Shown here: in pieces, positions 24,522 to 33,323 of the stretch
How the letters are laid out: each line of letters begins with the position of its first letter
Numbering within the stretch: position 1 is the stretch's first letter
Source of the DNA: JBBDMU01 sp040878115
Lineage (GTDB): Bacteria > Bacteroidota > Rhodothermia > Balneolales > Natronogracilivirgulaceae
DNA: 46,567 nucleotides
Assembly (NCBI GenBank): GCA_040878115.1
Contig: JBBDMV010000168.1
Coordinates: 1 to 46,567 of the forward strand
Direction of reading: 5' to 3'
Position numbers and translations under genes: made by a program
The notes under the pieces: generated by a model
What the model saw: the letters and a program-made list of their open reading frames with translations, nothing else
What the model was told of the DNA's origin: nothing
The model's database searches: none

Positions 24522-26966
24522 TTAATTAAATTCTTCACGCAGCTCATCAGGTGACCATAACTCTGTGCGGCCGCTGCTTGCTTCCCGGATGCGGGCGATT
24601 TCTTCGGGTTCTATTGGTGAGGCATCGTTGCCCCAGGACTGGCGGATATAAGTTAGTATTCCGGCCAAATCTTCATCTGAGAGGAATGCATGACCAGGCA
24701 TGTTGTTCGGAATATTCTCTCCCCTTTCCTCGGAGGCGCCGTCAAATCCCTGCAGTACAATCCGGCCCAGTGCTTCCGGGTCACTCTGTACCCAGTCACT
24801 TCCGGCCAGAGTAGCACCCATGCCACTTATACCCTGGCCTTCATTACCGTGACAAACCGCGCAAATTGCATATCGTTCTTTTCCGTGATTGTACAATTCG
24901 AGGTGAGCCTCCGACAGGTGGGAAAGATCTATTTCAGCGGGCTCCTCTCCGGCTTCGGCCAGACTGGTCAGCAAAGTTGCATAATCTTCACCACGTTCGT
25001 CATTCCATCCATATTCGTTTCGCAGCAGGTTGGCCATTTCATCTTCGCGAAGATTAACTCCTGTCAAAGCCATCTCCCTGAAATAAGGACTTTCTGCATG
25101 TTCGTCGAGAATGGCAGCAATCAACTCCAATGCCTTGCTGCTGTCGGACTCTCCCAGCGAGGCCAGAAGCTGAAGCTGTACATATGGTGCCTGTTCCTCT
25201 TCGGTCATCGTTTCCAAACGTGCGAGTACCTCTTCCGAATTATCGGCAAGGGCCGGTTCAAGAATGCGAATGGCTGCTGACCGTACCCTCGGATGACTGT
25301 CATTCAACGCGTTTAAAGCTGTGCTGCTGATCTTTTCCTGGCTGTAGGTTGAACGGTCAAATCCGTCAAGGGTCCACAGGGCCTGAATACGGGTCCAGCC
25401 TTCTTCCGAATCGTTAGCCACTATCTCTTCGAGCATCGGGATGACTCCCTCAGGTGAACATTGGACCAGTACCTGCTGTGCCTGGTCGCGCAATTGACCG
25501 TTATCATGCTTCAGGTAAGCTGCTGCTTCTGTAGGGGTTAATTGACTAAATTTCGGAACATTGTAATCGATCTCACGGTCATCCCGCACAATGCGATAAA
25601 TACGGCCGAATTTTCCCGACGGTACATCCAGGCCGTTTTCCAGGGTATATTCTTTAAGGTACTCAGTCACCCAAAGCATATAGTCATAAAGTCCTCTGTA
25701 CAAATCTACTACGTAGATAGACCCATCCGGGGCATTATAAATATTGACAGGCCGGAACCGCTCATCTGTGGATGTTAAGAATTCATCGCCTTCATAGGCA
25801 AATTCTGCTTCAGCCTCAATCTCTGCAGGATCGCTGTCTATGATCATCCTCTTTATCAGGTTGCCCCCTGCTATCGGCGTGAAGGCATTGCCGACATATT
25901 CATCCCCGAACTGGCCGCCACGATAGATTACGGTTGAGGAAATACCGGCCCCTATTTTTAGGGTCCCGTCTTCCCGGGTGACCACACCTACCCGATATCC
26001 ACGATTTACTGCCGAAGCATGGGCTGGCCACACCGGTTCATTGGGTGCAATTCTGACGTCCAGGCCTTCAGTTACATCAAACTCCAAGTGACGATTACTG
26101 TACCCGTAAGGGACCAAGTGAGTCTGAAGGGGCCAGGAGTTGCTCGAGGAATAAAGTCGTCCCCAGTTATCCTGGGCAACGCCAAACTGGCCGAGAGACC
26201 CTATCTCTTTTGTTTGCCACTCTCCATCCAGACGCCTCAGGCTCGGGAAACGTCCGTTATGCATCCAGTTATCCATAGACCAATGCAGAGCGCTCGGTCC
26301 GCCTTGCACAGACCGGGGGGTCGTGTATTCATCAGAAATGACCTCGCGGGTATCTCCCTTGCCGTCTCCGTTCGTATCCTGGATAAACGATAGATTGGGC
26401 GGCTCGCCGAGTAGAATGCCATCTTTGAGTACCTTGATAGACCTGGGAAGATGAACGCCATCATAAAAAACCCTTTTGGTATCCATCTTTCCGTCACCGT
26501 CCGTATCCTCGAGAACGACTACACTCCCTAAAGGTTCATCCGGTAGCTGTTCTCGTAACGCTTTTTCCCTCTCTTCGGTACGCTCTCCGGTATTTGATAA
26601 TATTTCACGCACAGGCCCCAGGTTATAGGACGGCATGTTCACCACCCAAAGACGTCCGTCTGCATCGATATCCATAGCGACTGGATCAATTACCATCGGT
26701 TCATGGGCCACCACTTCGATACGGAAACCCTCTTCCAGATCAAATCTTTCCAGTGCCTCATCCGGATGCAAAGGAGGTATTTTCAGATCAGCATACGTTT
26801 CATAATCGGTTTCGCCCAAATTGACACCGGGAGATTTTGAAATGCTTTCATATAACGAAAGGCAGCTTGCGCCAAGGGTCTCTTCCCCTCCCCGGTTAAG
26901 CGAGAAGAATAGTGCTCCTATAATGATGATTGCGCCTGGTATTAAGAGAGTAATCGGTTTACGCAT
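24522..26966 (-). CDS. PVC-type dehydrogenase with beta-propeller, HEAT-like region and cytochrome c domain
   Basis: An 814-residue exported redox protein. Residues 1-23 form a membrane anchor or signal. Residues about 75-450 match the PVC-type membrane-bound dehydrogenase domain (TIGR02604 type), a quinoprotein-like propeller with IDADGRLWVVNMPSY and two Ca-binding-like loops, EDTDGDGKMDTK and QDTNGDGKGDTR. Residues about 480-660 are helical HEAT-like repeats. The C-terminus carries one class I cytochrome c: CAVCHG near 708 and Met ligand NNMPGH. Such proteins pass electrons from a sugar-like substrate to the respiratory chain. It is the last gene of an operon with RidA and DUF1080 genes (60-base gap). 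This makes it the plausible electron outlet for the pathway; the substrate is unknown. Confidence 0.88.
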   Translation of the reverse strand: MRKPITLLIPGAIIIIGALFFSLNRGGEETLGASCLSLYESISKSPGVNLGETDYETYADLKIPPLHPDEALERFDLEEGFRIEVVAHEPMVIDPVAMDIDADGRLWVVNMPSYNLGPVREILSNTGERTEEREKALREQLPDEPLGSVVVLEDTDGDGKMDTKRVFYDGVHLPRSIKVLKDGILLGEPPNLSFIQDTNGDGKGDTREVISDEYTTPRSVQGGPSALHWSMDNWMHNGRFPSLRRLDGEWQTKEIGSLGQFGVAQDNWGRLYSSSNSWPLQTHLVPYGYSNRHLEFDVTEGLDVRIAPNEPVWPAHASAVNRGYRVGVVTREDGTLKIGAGISSTVIYRGGQFGDEYVGNAFTPIAGGNLIKRMIIDSDPAEIEAEAEFAYEGDEFLTSTDERFRPVNIYNAPDGSIYVVDLYRGLYDYMLWVTEYLKEYTLENGLDVPSGKFGRIYRIVRDDREIDYNVPKFSQLTPTEAAAYLKHDNGQLRDQAQQVLVQCSPEGVIPMLEEIVANDSEEGWTRIQALWTLDGFDRSTYSQEKISSTALNALNDSHPRVRSAAIRILEPALADNSEEVLARLETMTEEEQAPYVQLQLLASLGESDSSKALELIAAILDEHAESPYFREMALTGVNLREDEMANLLRNEYGWNDERGEDYATLLTSLAEAGEEPAEIDLSHLSEAHLELYNHGKERYAICAVCHGNEGQGISGMGATLAGSDWVQSDPEALGRIVLQGFDGASEERGENIPNNMPGHAFLSDEDLAGILTYIRQSWGNDASPIEPEEIARIREASSGRTELWSPDELREEFN

Positions 26967-27026
26967 AGTAATTTTTTCTTTTTTATAAATGGGGTTGTGA
27001 GTTATACGAGTAAAAGTTCTAAGATC

Positions 27027-28271
27027 CTATTCGGGAATCACACTGATCATATCGACATTTATTGTTCTTCCCGCACGGCCTGTTCCGTTAACCTCAGCCA
27101 TAGAAGCCGCCGGAGGGCGCTCAGGGTTTAAAAAATCGGTACGAACATCCGTAAATCCAATCCGCCCCTCATCCGTTGAAGGATAATACGTACCTTTGAC
27201 CAGGTGATCGTAATCGGATCCCGCCTTTTCGAGCAGGCCGGTAAGTGTTGCAAAAATTGAGCGTGCCTGAGCCTCCCCGTCCTGCTCCTCATCCCCATAG
27301 AGGCCGGAGGTGAAAAGAAGTCCGCCCTGATGTACATCCACAAGTCTACTGAAAGTTGTCGCCTGGGACTTCCAGACAGGAGCATAATAACTGATGGTTT
27401 CGCTGGCCAGAGGGTCGGCGGGAGCCGATGCTATCATTTCGATTTCGGTAGGAAAACTCTCGGAATGCCATTCCAGTGTGACAATCGGAGGAACATTCCC
27501 GTAACGGAAGAAGCCGGCAATGATCTCTTCAACCTCCTCTGCATCCTCAGCGGGATTTATAAATGCCTTTAGGTGTACGACATCTTCGGCTGCTGCCCCG
27601 GCATAGGCAAGAGTGGAAAAAAGGCCCCGCATCGTTTTGCGGGTACCCTCCAAAAGTCCATCGGCCACTTCAGCCTGTCCCGAGAAAAATATTTTACGTC
27701 CCGGCGGGAGCACGGCTGCATGAGAACGTTTTTGCAGGCCATGCAAACTCTCAGCCTGATAAAGGCTGACCCCTCCGTTTACAGAGGCAACCGGGGCCAC
27801 AGCCACGGCATCCATGGAAACCATTACACCGGCCCGGGTTGGTGTACCGCTCACAAAAGTAATGGCAGGGCGCGCATCATCAGGAAGAAGCTCTGCCAGC
27901 CTTTCCTGTACGGTTTCGGAGAGTGCATCCTCAGCCAGATAAACGTTCATGCGCACGAGCGATCCCATATTTGTACCGGCGGACCTCAGCGTCGTCTCAA
28001 TATGGGTTATCACCTGGTCAATCTGTCTCGTCACATCTGATTCACCGACTAGGTTCCCGTTGGCATCATAGGGGAAAACCTGGTTTGTGAACGCCAGGGG
28101 AACATCACCGACTGCCGTTGCCATAGATGTCCCTGTTTCATTATTGGGTTCAATATGGGTGACTTCCGGCATGTCGTTTTTTGATTGGCTAAAGGCCAAT
28201 TCTACCCGGGGGAAAAGAAGAAGCGCGTTTACTAAAAGAAACACTTTAACAAAAGGGGAATCTGATATCAT
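27027..28271 (-). CDS. Exported triple-RidA fusion protein
   Basis: A 414-residue protein with an N-terminal signal (hydrophobic 8-20, cleavage near SQS at 30) followed by three RidA/YjgF-like units at about 48-160, 180-283 and 295-412. RidA hydrolyses reactive enamines and imines made by PLP enzymes and normally works as a homotrimer. Here one chain holds three units. The Arg that binds the substrate carboxylate in RidA is kept in unit 1 (R134 in DDARPAITFV) and unit 3 (R385 in NPERPPAAS), but replaced in unit 2 (GNVPPIVTLEW, V260). Unit boundaries are my own reading. It lies between the DUF1080 and dehydrogenase genes. An exported RidA suggests imine chemistry outside the cytoplasm, matching the exported DegT protein. 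Confidence 0.85.
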   Translation of the reverse strand: MISDSPFVKVFLLVNALLLFPRVELAFSQSKNDMPEVTHIEPNNETGTSMATAVGDVPLAFTNQVFPYDANGNLVGESDVTRQIDQVITHIETTLRSAGTNMGSLVRMNVYLAEDALSETVQERLAELLPDDARPAITFVSGTPTRAGVMVSMDAVAVAPVASVNGGVSLYQAESLHGLQKRSHAAVLPPGRKIFFSGQAEVADGLLEGTRKTMRGLFSTLAYAGAAAEDVVHLKAFINPAEDAEEVEEIIAGFFRYGNVPPIVTLEWHSESFPTEIEMIASAPADPLASETISYYAPVWKSQATTFSRLVDVHQGGLLFTSGLYGDEEQDGEAQARSIFATLTGLLEKAGSDYDHLVKGTYYPSTDEGRIGFTDVRTDFLNPERPPAASMAEVNGTGRAGRTINVDMISVIPE

Positions 28272-28324
28272 AATCGTTCGTAGAATTTGAATTCACAGAC
28301 CTGTCAAAGTCTCTGATTGGGATC

Positions 28325-29197
28325 TTACGGTAATTCTTTCAATTTTAAGTTCCGGTACCACACCTCAGAGCTATGATCTTGTATGACAATAAATGAATCC
28401 TCATTCCTTATGCCAAACTCTTCGTTATCAGACCATTTGCTCGCTGCAAGAGCTGCATCCATTTCCGGTGTACCTAATTCAAAAGTAAGCACCCGTTCAC
28501 CGTTAAGCCAGTGCTCGCCATGATTGCCATCATAAACTATGCGGCCGCTATTCCATTCCCCTTTCGGGTTCAGTTGAACGTCAACCTCAGGATCTACAAG
28601 GTCATATAATCCTGAAGTACCCATACTAGGGTTATCTTTCACATCCGGATACTCCGGGTCGTCCAGGACCTGGTATTCAAAACCGAGCGCCGCAATCGGC
28701 CTGCGCTGATCTGCTGTTAATTCTTCCAACACATTATACTTGATACCGCTATTGGCAACCGAAGTGACTTTCCATTCGAAGGCGAATTCAAAGTTATTTA
28801 CGGTACGGTCCAAAAGAATATCGCCGCCGGGAAGAGGTCTGCCTTCCGCATCGGTAGATACGCTGTCACGCGCAACTTTCTTTAGCATTCCATTCTCCAC
28901 GACCCAGTGTTCTTCGGGTATGTCATCCATATTTACGCCGCGCCAGCCATCCAGGGTCTGACCGTTGAAAACCAGCTCCCATCCTTCACGCTCTTCCTCA
29001 GCAGTGAGCGTATTTAATCCTGATGTTGATTCCGTAACATCCGTACTGCATGCACTCAGTCCTGCTAGTATCAACCCTGCAGTCAGTAAAATACCAGCGG
29101 TTTTAACTAAAGAAAAACTTTGTTTGGCACAAGGCGCTACTATATTAAGTACTTCCGACTTTGACTTTCCCATTATTTTAAAAAATACTTGCTTCAA
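28325..29197 (-). CDS. DUF1080 (3-keto-disaccharide hydrolase-like) lipoprotein
   Basis: A 290-residue protein of the DUF1080/PF06439 family with concanavalin-like beta-sandwich. A long lipoprotein signal ends in lipobox LSAC (Cys near 50). The family opening EEREGWELVFNGQTLDGWRG is followed by WVVENGMLKKV, NFEFAFEWKVT-type strands, SGIKYNVLEE, and the late GRIVYDGNHGEHWLNGERVL. Members include hydrolases that split 3-keto-glycosides after dehydrogenation by a Gfo/Idh/MocA enzyme. It heads a three-gene operon with RidA (53-base gap) and the PVC-type dehydrogenase. The start could be an internal Met at residue 9. Function is inferred from family and neighbours. Confidence 0.87.
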   Translation of the reverse strand: MKQVFFKIMGKSKSEVLNIVAPCAKQSFSLVKTAGILLTAGLILAGLSACSTDVTESTSGLNTLTAEEEREGWELVFNGQTLDGWRGVNMDDIPEEHWVVENGMLKKVARDSVSTDAEGRPLPGGDILLDRTVNNFEFAFEWKVTSVANSGIKYNVLEELTADQRRPIAALGFEYQVLDDPEYPDVKDNPSMGTSGLYDLVDPEVDVQLNPKGEWNSGRIVYDGNHGEHWLNGERVLTFELGTPEMDAALAASKWSDNEEFGIRNEDSFIVIQDHSSEVWYRNLKLKELP

Positions 29198-29286
29198 ATG
29201 ATTAAAATTGCCTTTAAAGTAGTGCCATAATCATTTAATGTAAAGATCTCACCAAAAAACGACTTTGAGGTGGTTATATAGCACTT

Positions 29287-29319
29287 CAAATATAAATAAA
29301 TAGCGCACTTTTCGTGAAA
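29287..29319 (-). promoter_or_regulatory. Candidate housekeeping promoter of the DUF1080 operon
   Basis: On the minus strand TTTC (29316-29319) is followed 21 bases later by TATATTTG (29287-29294), an exact TAnnTTTG box. The spacing fits the Bacteroidota sigma-70 type (-33 TTTG, -7 TAnnTTTG). The first base pair of the operon's start codon is 90 bases downstream. One mismatch in the -33 element. Confidence 0.45.
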
Positions 29320-29434
29320 CTATGCCACATTTAATTCACGCAAAGTACGTGGTAAACTGAACGCAAAGGGGGCCTATAAACTAATTGACAACCCCTTTGC
29401 TCCATCATTTTGTTAGTCAAACTTATCATATTGA

Positions 29435-29782
29435 TCAAAAATTTCCTATTCCGGCTTGTCCTGCTACTTTTATAATTTCATTAAGGATCACCGTTTCAAT
29501 ATTTGGCGCCCATTTACTCGGCTGTCCGTATACAATCTGCGAGTCATCTGCTTCATAACCGCCCTCCATTAGTATCCGGGCTGAGGGAATATATGCCATT
29601 ACATCGTTAGAGTAACCCAGGACAAAAGTATCCTGGCCGAAAATCCTTTTCACTTCTATGGCATAGTCTACAACCAGTTCACCACCTAAACTTACCAGTG
29701 GCTGGTCACCAAGTTGCCAAACCTGTACAGGATACGGATAGGATGTCCTGAATGATTCGCCCCGCTCGAGTTTCTCGTGCAT
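29435..29782 (-). pseudogene. C-terminal remnant of a neutral/alkaline ceramidase-like protein
   Basis: The 115 codons contain TSYPYPVQVWQLGDQPLVSLGG, then VVDYAIEVKRIFG, GYSNDVMAYIPSARILMEGGYE and a WAPNIETVI-type tail. This order and spacing match the end of the catalytic domain of neutral/alkaline non-lysosomal ceramidase-like proteins (PF04734 type), which are about 400-450 residues or more. Only the last quarter remains. The frame closes upstream with TAA (29789-29791) just before the first Met. It lies 40 bases after the DegT gene, in the same direction, so an originally intact operon gene was probably deleted. No functional protein expected. Confidence 0.65.
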
Positions 29783-29823
29783 ACAGGTTTATACCGGCGG
29801 GGGTTAAACTTCCGAGGCATGGC

Positions 29824-31194
29824 TTAGTCAAGAGACTGCTTTATCTTCTCGGCATTATCGTAAATTTTTACAATGCCCATAGCAATATCATCCATGTCGG
29901 ATTTGTCTCCCAGAAGCATCCACTGCGATAGCCTCACGGCCTCCTCATTACACAGCTTGTCATTCTCGGGACAGCGATTTCTTTCTAGGAAATTATCAAA
30001 GTCGAGCATGCTTTGGGGATAGTTCCTTTGAAAGTTCTTTGTTTTAAAAGCGTGGTCGAGATAGGGCATATCATTTAAAGTATTGTACCCATCCCCGTTA
30101 GGGATACCCTCAGCGCGAAGTGCCCTAAGAAAGCTCGATCTCGACAGGCCTTTAAATTGTTCTTTGTCATACCTAAACGGGAAAAGATGGAAAGCGGCCC
30201 TGGTTACACCATCGTATAGTTTATAAGGCAAAATACCGGGAATATCCTTGATTTGTGACTTTAGGTACTCTGCATTCTCACTTCTCGTACGAGTCTGCTC
30301 CTCCAGCCGTTCCAACTGGGCCAGTCCTATGGCGGCTTGATATTCTGTTAAACGCAATTTGCTGCCCAGCATGACCCTTCCAGGCCGCTCACTAGTGACT
30401 GATCCGTATGAACTACCAAGGTTGTGATAAGAATAGCATTTATCCATAAACTCTTCGTCATCGCTCACAATAGCCCCGCCTTCTCCGATAGGTAAATTTT
30501 TGGAGTTTTGAAAACTATAGCAGCCAGCATTGCCAAAGGTACCCACTTGCTGATGATTGATTTCTGCAAGCCAGGCCTGGCAGGCATCCTCAACCACAGC
30601 GAGATTATGTTTCTCCGCAATTTCCATGATGCGTACCATATCAGCCGGCAGGCCATAAATGTGTACCGGAAGAATTGCTTTAGTACGGGATGTAATCTTC
30701 TCTTCAATTTTTTCAGCATCAATCTGAAAGGTTTCTCTGTCCGTATCCACAAATACAGGCATGGCCCCATTTATAAGGATAGCCTGTACGGTAGATATAA
30801 ACGTATAGGGAGGAACAATGACTTCATCACCAAAACCTATATCCAGATTGGCAAGGGAACAAATCAAGGCATTGGTGCCGTTTACCGTGGTTAAACAACG
30901 TTTAGCCCCGACGGTTTCCGCCCATTTCTCTTCGAATTCGGATACCGTACGCGAACGTGACCAGGTACCGCTGCGAAGGACCTCAAGAACACGTTCTTCA
31001 TCCGTTTCCTGGTTCCAAATCGGCCAGCTTGGCCAGCCGCTGCTTCTCAAAGCCTCTCCACCAAGTATAGCAGGAGTTTCGGTATTTTTTACACCGCTGG
31101 CAAACAATGATGGTGAGGCACCCATGGTGATTAAGGCTCCGCCTGCTAGTGAATTTTGTTTAATAAAGTCACGCCTGGAATATTTCTTCTTCAT
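29824..31194 (-). CDS. Tat-exported DegT/DnrJ/EryC1/StrS-type aminotransferase
   Basis: A 456-residue PLP-dependent aminotransferase of the sugar aminotransferase class. The PLP Lys is K232 in SFQNSKNLPIGEGGAIV, the pyridine-N-binding Asp is D203 in VVEDACQA, and the family start is VLRSGTWSR near 73. A twin-arginine signal (YSRRDFIKQ at 5-13, then SLAGGALITMGASPSLFA) precedes the catalytic part. Members normally act in the cytoplasm on nucleotide-linked keto-sugars; export with PLP bound, through Tat, is unusual. It lies 66 bases downstream of the amidohydrolase gene and upstream of the ceramidase remnant. With RidA in a neighbouring operon, amine/keto conversion of an extracytoplasmic sugar or cyclitol is a reasonable inference. 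Confidence 0.87.
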   Translation of the reverse strand: MKKKYSRRDFIKQNSLAGGALITMGASPSLFASGVKNTETPAILGGEALRSSGWPSWPIWNQETDEERVLEVLRSGTWSRSRTVSEFEEKWAETVGAKRCLTTVNGTNALICSLANLDIGFGDEVIVPPYTFISTVQAILINGAMPVFVDTDRETFQIDAEKIEEKITSRTKAILPVHIYGLPADMVRIMEIAEKHNLAVVEDACQAWLAEINHQQVGTFGNAGCYSFQNSKNLPIGEGGAIVSDDEEFMDKCYSYHNLGSSYGSVTSERPGRVMLGSKLRLTEYQAAIGLAQLERLEEQTRTRSENAEYLKSQIKDIPGILPYKLYDGVTRAAFHLFPFRYDKEQFKGLSRSSFLRALRAEGIPNGDGYNTLNDMPYLDHAFKTKNFQRNYPQSMLDFDNFLERNRCPENDKLCNEEAVRLSQWMLLGDKSDMDDIAMGIVKIYDNAEKIKQSLD

Positions 31195-31261
31195 AATGTT
31201 TTTTTTATTGGTGTACGGTACAGATCATTAAGTTTATTGAAAAATATATGATATCAATAAG

Positions 31262-32053
31262 TTATATATTCAGGAACCTCTCTGCATTCCCATGTCGTAT
31301 GAGTTCCTTGGTCTCTTCATCGGCTTCATCCTCTCTTAAAGATTCAACACGCAACCCTCCTGTGACATAGTCCAGAATTGGGGAGTGTGTACCGAAGGCA
31401 AATTTATCTTTTCCATAGCGTGCCATTAAATCACCCAAATATCTAAGACCTCTGCCGGAAGTATCCATTACAACATTTGCTTTTTTGAAAATTTTCTCAT
31501 CTTCATCATTTAGATTTGTGCTGCCTACGATATTCAGGATTAAATAATTTGCATCCGGCACTTCCCTTATAATGGGAATAATATCCCTCAACGACCATTC
31601 ACTCCCTCTTTGTAAGTCCATCCAGGAGCTCGCTCTGCTGTCTGCCATTCGGAGCGAAAATGCCACAGGTAAATCCCTATCCCGGGCCATTTCCACAAGT
31701 TCTATGCAGGATGGGTTTGTCAGTTCATAGCCATGGTATTTAGGATATAATCGTATTCCTTTCATACCCATTTCATTACTACATACTTCAAGGTCATGTT
31801 TCCATCCCGCATATATAGGATTGATGACCGCGAAAGGAATAAAGCGATTACCATACATTCTTTTTGATTGTATGGTTTCATATAATTCCTCGTTAGCTGA
31901 TTGCGTGTTTTGGTAAAGAATACCATTCAAGTTGCTAATTACCGAGATATCCACTCCAAACTGGTCCATCCTGCCAAGCAGGGCCTCACAGGTATTATAA
32001 TTAAGCTTTCTGAAAGGCCAGTGTCCCACATATGCATTCATATCAAGCCACAT
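31262..32053 (-). CDS. Amidohydrolase-fold protein without the usual metal ligands
   Basis: A 263-residue TIM barrel of the Amidohydrolase_2 (PF04909) type without a signal peptide. The usual HxH of strand 1 is replaced: it opens WLDMNAYVGHWPFRKLNYN. The His expected in the middle strands and the Asp of the last strand are also not seen: VAFSLRMAD, LILNIVGSTN and FAFGTHSPILDY stand where relatives have H, H and GSDxP. Other family features, such as GIRLYPKYHGY, are kept. The start overlaps the end of the next upstream gene by 11 bases, so the two products are probably made in step. It may be a structural partner, or use another mechanism. Confidence 0.8.
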   Translation of the reverse strand: MWLDMNAYVGHWPFRKLNYNTCEALLGRMDQFGVDISVISNLNGILYQNTQSANEELYETIQSKRMYGNRFIPFAVINPIYAGWKHDLEVCSNEMGMKGIRLYPKYHGYELTNPSCIELVEMARDRDLPVAFSLRMADSRASSWMDLQRGSEWSLRDIIPIIREVPDANYLILNIVGSTNLNDEDEKIFKKANVVMDTSGRGLRYLGDLMARYGKDKFAFGTHSPILDYVTGGLRVESLREDEADEETKELIRHGNAERFLNI

Positions 32054-32969
32054 GGTAACCTCCCTGCCTTAATATATTATTATAATTTTCAAAGAATATT
32101 TTCTTCCTCTGTGTTTCACTCAAGTTAGCCGAGAACATATGGCCCACACCCGGGTAATAGTTCAAGTCGCAACCAAACAGCACCCTATCCTCACCCAGAC
32201 ATTCAACTGCGAAATTAACCATATTCTCTTCATTATTACTGCCGGATACATCAACATAAACATTTGGAGAGTCTCTAAGCGCCTTGCATGCGTACTCCCA
32301 GTCCATTCCCCCGCCCGTATGGGCCATTTGGAACATGGCCTCAGGATACCTTTCGGCTATATCAACAAAATCTTCCGGTACTGTTACAGTTGGATTATCA
32401 TATTCAGGGCCTGGCACATGGCAATGCATAAGGATGACCATGTTGAGATCAATAAACTTTTCAATTACCGGATAAAATAACGGATCGTTAATTTTCACCT
32501 GGTTATACAATTTCAGGCCCACCATTCCCTGATCAACACATCGGTCTATCTCTTCCAGTGATTCTTTCTGATGGGTTACATCCAAAGTCATTTGTCCGAT
32601 AAACCTACCGGGATATTGCTTCATAGCACTTAGTACACTGTCATTGTGGGCCCGGAATGAATCGGGAGGCCTACCATCTCTTGTGACTGGCCATGAAATA
32701 ACCGAAGTCTCAACTCCAAGCCTGTCCATAAAACCTACCTGATTTTCCGGAGCGCCAATCGAAAGGTGAATGTGACCGTGCGAATTGATTTTTCTGTATT
32801 TCATAACTTCCTCCATTAGATTAGAAAAGGAGCTATTCGGTGAAGGCCCCGATTCTCCCTTTCTAACCATTGTGGAGGAACATCCTGCAAGATTGCTCCC
32901 AAGCATTATCCCCGCTGTCGACACAGCCGTATTAGTAAGAAATTTCCTGCGATTAATTTTATATGTCAT
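32043..32969 (-). CDS. Exported amidohydrolase family protein
   Basis: A 308-residue Amidohydrolase_2 (PF04909) protein with an N-terminal Tat-type signal (NRRKFLTN at 5-12) that runs into a lipobox-like LAGC. Metal ligands are present: HGHIH in KINSHGHIHLS (strand 1), H in VILMHCHVPGPEY, H in FQMAHTGGGMDW, and D in VLFGCDLNYYPG. This is the pattern of decarboxylating or hydrolysing members. It starts 354 bases after the SusD gene and overlaps the following amidohydrolase-fold gene by 11 bases. The two form a probable pair, one with and one without metal ligands. Substrate unknown. Confidence 0.85.
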   Translation of the reverse strand: MTYKINRRKFLTNTAVSTAGIMLGSNLAGCSSTMVRKGESGPSPNSSFSNLMEEVMKYRKINSHGHIHLSIGAPENQVGFMDRLGVETSVISWPVTRDGRPPDSFRAHNDSVLSAMKQYPGRFIGQMTLDVTHQKESLEEIDRCVDQGMVGLKLYNQVKINDPLFYPVIEKFIDLNMVILMHCHVPGPEYDNPTVTVPEDFVDIAERYPEAMFQMAHTGGGMDWEYACKALRDSPNVYVDVSGSNNEENMVNFAVECLGEDRVLFGCDLNYYPGVGHMFSANLSETQRKKIFFENYNNILRQGGYHVA

Positions 32970-33323
32970 ATTAATAATTACTTGTCAGGCAAACTTAAAT
33001 CTGATTTTTAATTCTAATGACTCTCGGGAACGCATAACAATGGGTTTCAGGTGTTAAGAAAACCTCTCTTTGAGAGGGGGCCTTTTAGATGAGGCGAGCT
33101 TTCATCAAAAACGGGGGTGTGCCCCATGTTCGAATCAGTTCTAAACGGTTAAATCACTCAAAAGCCTGGCAAAGGCACTGTTAAAGATTCCGATAGTCAT
33201 AAACAACCACATTCTTATTTTTAGTAAATATGCTTCATTTCTGTAAATCTCAATTGTTCCTTGATATTATCAAATGTGCAACCTGGAATTCAGGCTGCAC
33301 ATCTATAAAGATTACTTTTTTAT
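32970..33323. other. Intergenic region between SusD and the amidohydrolase gene
   Basis: About 354 bases. Contains a hairpin at its right end (listed apart) and a GC-rich stretch (33061-33125) of the dispersed-repeat type with a small AACCTCTCTTTGAGAGGG inverted repeat. No ORF was recognised. It may reduce transcription from the SusCD genes into the downstream genes. Confidence 0.4.
33274..33302 (-). terminator. Hairpin just after SusD (partial terminator or attenuator)
   Basis: ATGTGCAACCTG (33274-33285) pairs with CAGGCTGCACAT (33291-33302) with one mismatch and a 5-base loop. It begins about 20 bases past the SusD stop on the minus strand. Only a weak AT tract follows, so read-through is likely. 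Confidence 0.5.

Noticed and set aside
24690..25280. Plus-strand frame of 196 codons opposite the dehydrogenase gene
   Set aside because: Antisense to the conserved PVC-type dehydrogenase; no family motif.
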